Origin: Streptomyces chromofuscus | GTDB taxonomy: Bacteria > Actinomycetota > Actinomycetes > Streptomycetales > Streptomycetaceae | DNA length: 64,000 nt | Assembly (NCBI RefSeq): GCF_015160875.1 | Contig: NZ_CP063374.1 | Coordinates: 1,426,001-1,490,000, forward strand | Reading direction: 5' to 3' | In this document: positions 62,355 to 64,000 of the stretch, one piece after another | How positions within the stretch are numbered: the stretch's first letter is position 1 | Layout of the letters: every line of letters begins with the position of its first letter | Notes under the pieces: model-generated | What the model was told of the DNA's origin: nothing | The model's input: the letters and a program-made list of their open reading frames with translations, nothing else | Database searches by the model: none | Translations under genes and position numbers: made by a program

Positions 62355-64000
62355 ATGACCGTTGACAGCGGTTACGCGGACATCTTCGGACCGCAGGTGC
62401 CGCGCACGGGCGACGAGGGGCAGACGGCGACGTTCGCGCTGGCCTCGGCGGCCTACCGGGACAACGAGGTCGAGGAGATACTCAAGGCCAACAACGAGTG
62501 GCACGAGTCGACCGTGAAGCCCGGTCAGCGGTGGGCGAAGATCTTCCGCCCGAACCTCGGTGAGGCGTTCTCCCGGGCCGTGGTCGACCGCATGCTCGGC
62601 TCGGGCCGGGCACCGCTGATCCAGTCCTTCGGCACGGAGCCCCAGGTCGTCGTCGAGCACTGCCTCGCGGCGAACCGCATCCGCCGGGAACGCGACAACC
62701 TGCTCACGATCATCATGGTCCTGTGCGGCGTGATCTTCCTGCCCGGACTGCTGGTCTGGCTGATGGTGTTCACGATCCGCACCACCATCGCCCGGCGCGA
62801 GGACAAGCGCGCCTCGACGCTCGCGACAACCCTGCTCGTCGCGGTGGCCGCACTGGCCGTGATCTTCCTGATCCAGATGCCGTTCACCGGCTTCTGGGCC
62901 TGGTACGCGCGGGCGTCGGTCGTCATGCCGGTGATCGGCTGGTTCTGGGCCAAGCAGGTCTGCGAGCGCACGGCGAAGGACCTGCGGGAGCGGTGGGACA
63001 GCCTGCTCGCGGGCAGCAGCGTCGGCGCGAAGGTGCCCGAGGCGGTGCCGAGCAGCCCCGGCGAGACCGCCGCGGAGCAGCTGCGCCAGGCTCTCGCCCG
63101 GCTCAGCGCCGAGCAGCAGTCCAACTCCGTCTTCTACGCCGGCCCCAAGGGCATACTCGGCATGGGCACCCGCTGGGGCAGCTGGCAGCTCGCGGAGGAC
63201 CTCGCACCCGCCGACCCGGACCGGGAGATCCATCCGTTCCGCAGCTGGGACGTCATACGGTCCATCCACGACCAGCTGCGGATGCTCGAACGCGGCCCGC
63301 TGAACACGGGCGGTTTCCCCAAGCCGTCGATACGGCACTGGATCGTGACGCCGATCGGCGAGAACGCCACGGCGGTGTCCCGGCCCGAGGGCACGGACGT
63401 CGAGGCCTACCAGATCAAGTCGCACGCCGTCCAGGACATCTGCAACAAGCAGCAGTTCGGCAGCGGCGACCGGCACTACCTGGGCGTGCAGTGGACGCTC
63501 TGGGACGGTCAGCTCGTGATCACCATGCTGATCACCGTGACGGTGCTGTACGAGACGCTGCGCATCGAGGTCACCGGCCACGCCCTGGGACCCGTGCACC
63601 CGCTGTTCACCTCCAAGCCGGCGGCGAAGGAGAAGGCGGTGCAGAAGTCCCTGAAGCGGTGGGAGACGCGGAAGGTGCAGCTGCCGCTGGTCGACGCCGA
63701 CGAGGTGGTACGGCTCGCCGCCCGGGCCCCGCTGACCTGGTACCCGCCGCTGCTGAACTGGCTCGGCGGGTCGCTGGCCCTGCCGGAGCCGTTCGGTCTG
63801 CGGCACGCGTGGGCGGCCAAGCCGTGGCGGCACCGGTTCATGGCCGACGACGCCCTGCGCGCCGCCACCCCGGTGCTCCGGGTGGTCCACTCGGCGGCGA
63901 TCCGGGTGCTGGAGGAGAACGGCGTGGACACCGAGAAGTTCGGCACGCGCTCGGCGTTCCTCAGCACGGCGGTGCAGGACCCCTCGCCGCGCAAGGCGGA
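62355..64000 (+). CDS. Large multi-domain membrane protein of unknown function (C-terminus beyond window)
   Basis: The open frame from ATG 62355 to the window end gives 548 residues without a stop codon. I do not recognise a family. Residues 1-110 are soluble and begin MTVDSGYADIFGPQVPRTGD, with VEEILKANNEWHESTV and GEAFSRAVVDRML. Two clear membrane segments are 116-141 (LLTIIMVLCGVIFLPGLLVW) and 156-174, with a third aromatic one at about 179-198. A soluble part follows with QSNSVFYAGPKGILGMGTRWGSW and HWIVTPIGENATAV, then another hydrophobic helix (about 393-405, LVITMLITVTVLY). GGGGGCGGGA precedes the ATG. It is on the same strand as the EF-G-like gene but probably separately transcribed. 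Confidence 0.85.
   Translation, partial: MTVDSGYADIFGPQVPRTGDEGQTATFALASAAYRDNEVEEILKANNEWHESTVKPGQRWAKIFRPNLGEAFSRAVVDRMLGSGRAPLIQSFGTEPQVVVEHCLAANRIRRERDNLLTIIMVLCGVIFLPGLLVWLMVFTIRTTIARREDKRASTLATTLLVAVAALAVIFLIQMPFTGFWAWYARASVVMPVIGWFWAKQVCERTAKDLRERWDSLLAGSSVGAKVPEAVPSSPGETAAEQLRQALARLSAEQQSNSVFYAGPKGILGMGTRWGSWQLAEDLAPADPDREIHPFRSWDVIRSIHDQLRMLERGPLNTGGFPKPSIRHWIVTPIGENATAVSRPEGTDVEAYQIKSHAVQDICNKQQFGSGDRHYLGVQWTLWDGQLVITMLITVTVLYETLRIEVTGHALGPVHPLFTSKPAAKEKAVQKSLKRWETRKVQLPLVDADEVVRLAARAPLTWYPPLLNWLGGSLALPEPFGLRHAWAAKPWRHRFMADDALRAATPVLRVVHSAAIRVLEENGVDTEKFGTRSAFLSTAVQDPSPRKA

Overview
The window is a core-chromosome segment of a high-GC actinomycete, almost certainly a Streptomyces. 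The evidence is the very high G+C, the frequent GTG and TTG starts, and the presence of BldD, the actinomycete integration host factor sIHF, a PyrR-led pyrimidine operon, an actinobacterial PriA without a helicase P-loop, and the pgsA-acyltransferase-mannosyltransferase phospholipid cluster. From memory the gene order matches the S. coelicolor SCO1463-SCO1529 region; I could not check this by search. I saw no tRNA, rRNA, phage, transposase, integrase or CRISPR array.

Layout: (1) 1-3.6 kb, minus strand: fmt, rsmB, rpe and the N-terminus of a SorC-type regulator. (2) 3.6-4.5 kb: a lone plus-strand helix-turn-helix gene behind an inverted repeat and a small repeat patch. (3) 4.6-11.1 kb, minus: priA, metK, coaBC, rpoZ, gmk and sIHF. 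(4) 11.4-21.4 kb, minus: the whole de novo UMP pathway (pyrR, pyrB, pyrC, an unknown membrane protein, carA, carB, then pyrD-pyrF beyond a terminator), with a PyrR-binding motif in the pyrR leader. (5) bldD, divergent from pyrR and with its own palindromic operator. (6) 22.3-24.5 kb, minus: efp-nusB and an M24-fold protein with altered metal ligands. (7) 24.7-35.4 kb, minus: a P-loop kinase-like protein, the chorismate genes aroE/C/K/B, then mltG, ruvX, alaS and two small membrane proteins. (8) 35.5-36.5 kb: remains of a decayed NB-ARC-type regulator, the only clearly degraded gene. (9) 36.5-41.7 kb, minus: rpsD, rarA, a VKOR protein, hisS and a metallo-beta-lactamase-fold hydrolase. (10) 41.9-44.1 kb, plus: a membrane cyclophilin and a DUF349 coiled-coil protein. 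(11) 44.2-59.7 kb, minus: pgsA, acyltransferase, pimA-like, LemA-like, pdxS, pdxT, yebC, ruvC-ruvA-ruvB, yajC-secD-secF, apt and relA. (12) 59.9-64 kb, plus: an EF-G-like GTPase and a large membrane protein that runs off the end.

The genes are mostly housekeeping. They cover translation (fmt, efp, alaS, hisS, rpsD), nucleotide supply and alarmone signalling (pyr genes, gmk, apt, relA), recombination and repair (ruvABC, rarA, priA), secretion (yajC-secDF), cofactors (metK, coaBC, pdxST) and phosphatidylinositol/PIM lipids. Many neighbours overlap by ATGA or GTGA, which points to translational coupling.

The most interesting signals are regulatory or small-scale: the PyrR leader, a dispersed REP-like palindrome that also lies in frame inside aroB, unannotated inverted repeats upstream of several genes, the non-canonical M24 metal site, the degenerate G4 motif of the EF-G-like protein, and the decayed regulator. 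I do not see a clearly new multi-gene system.
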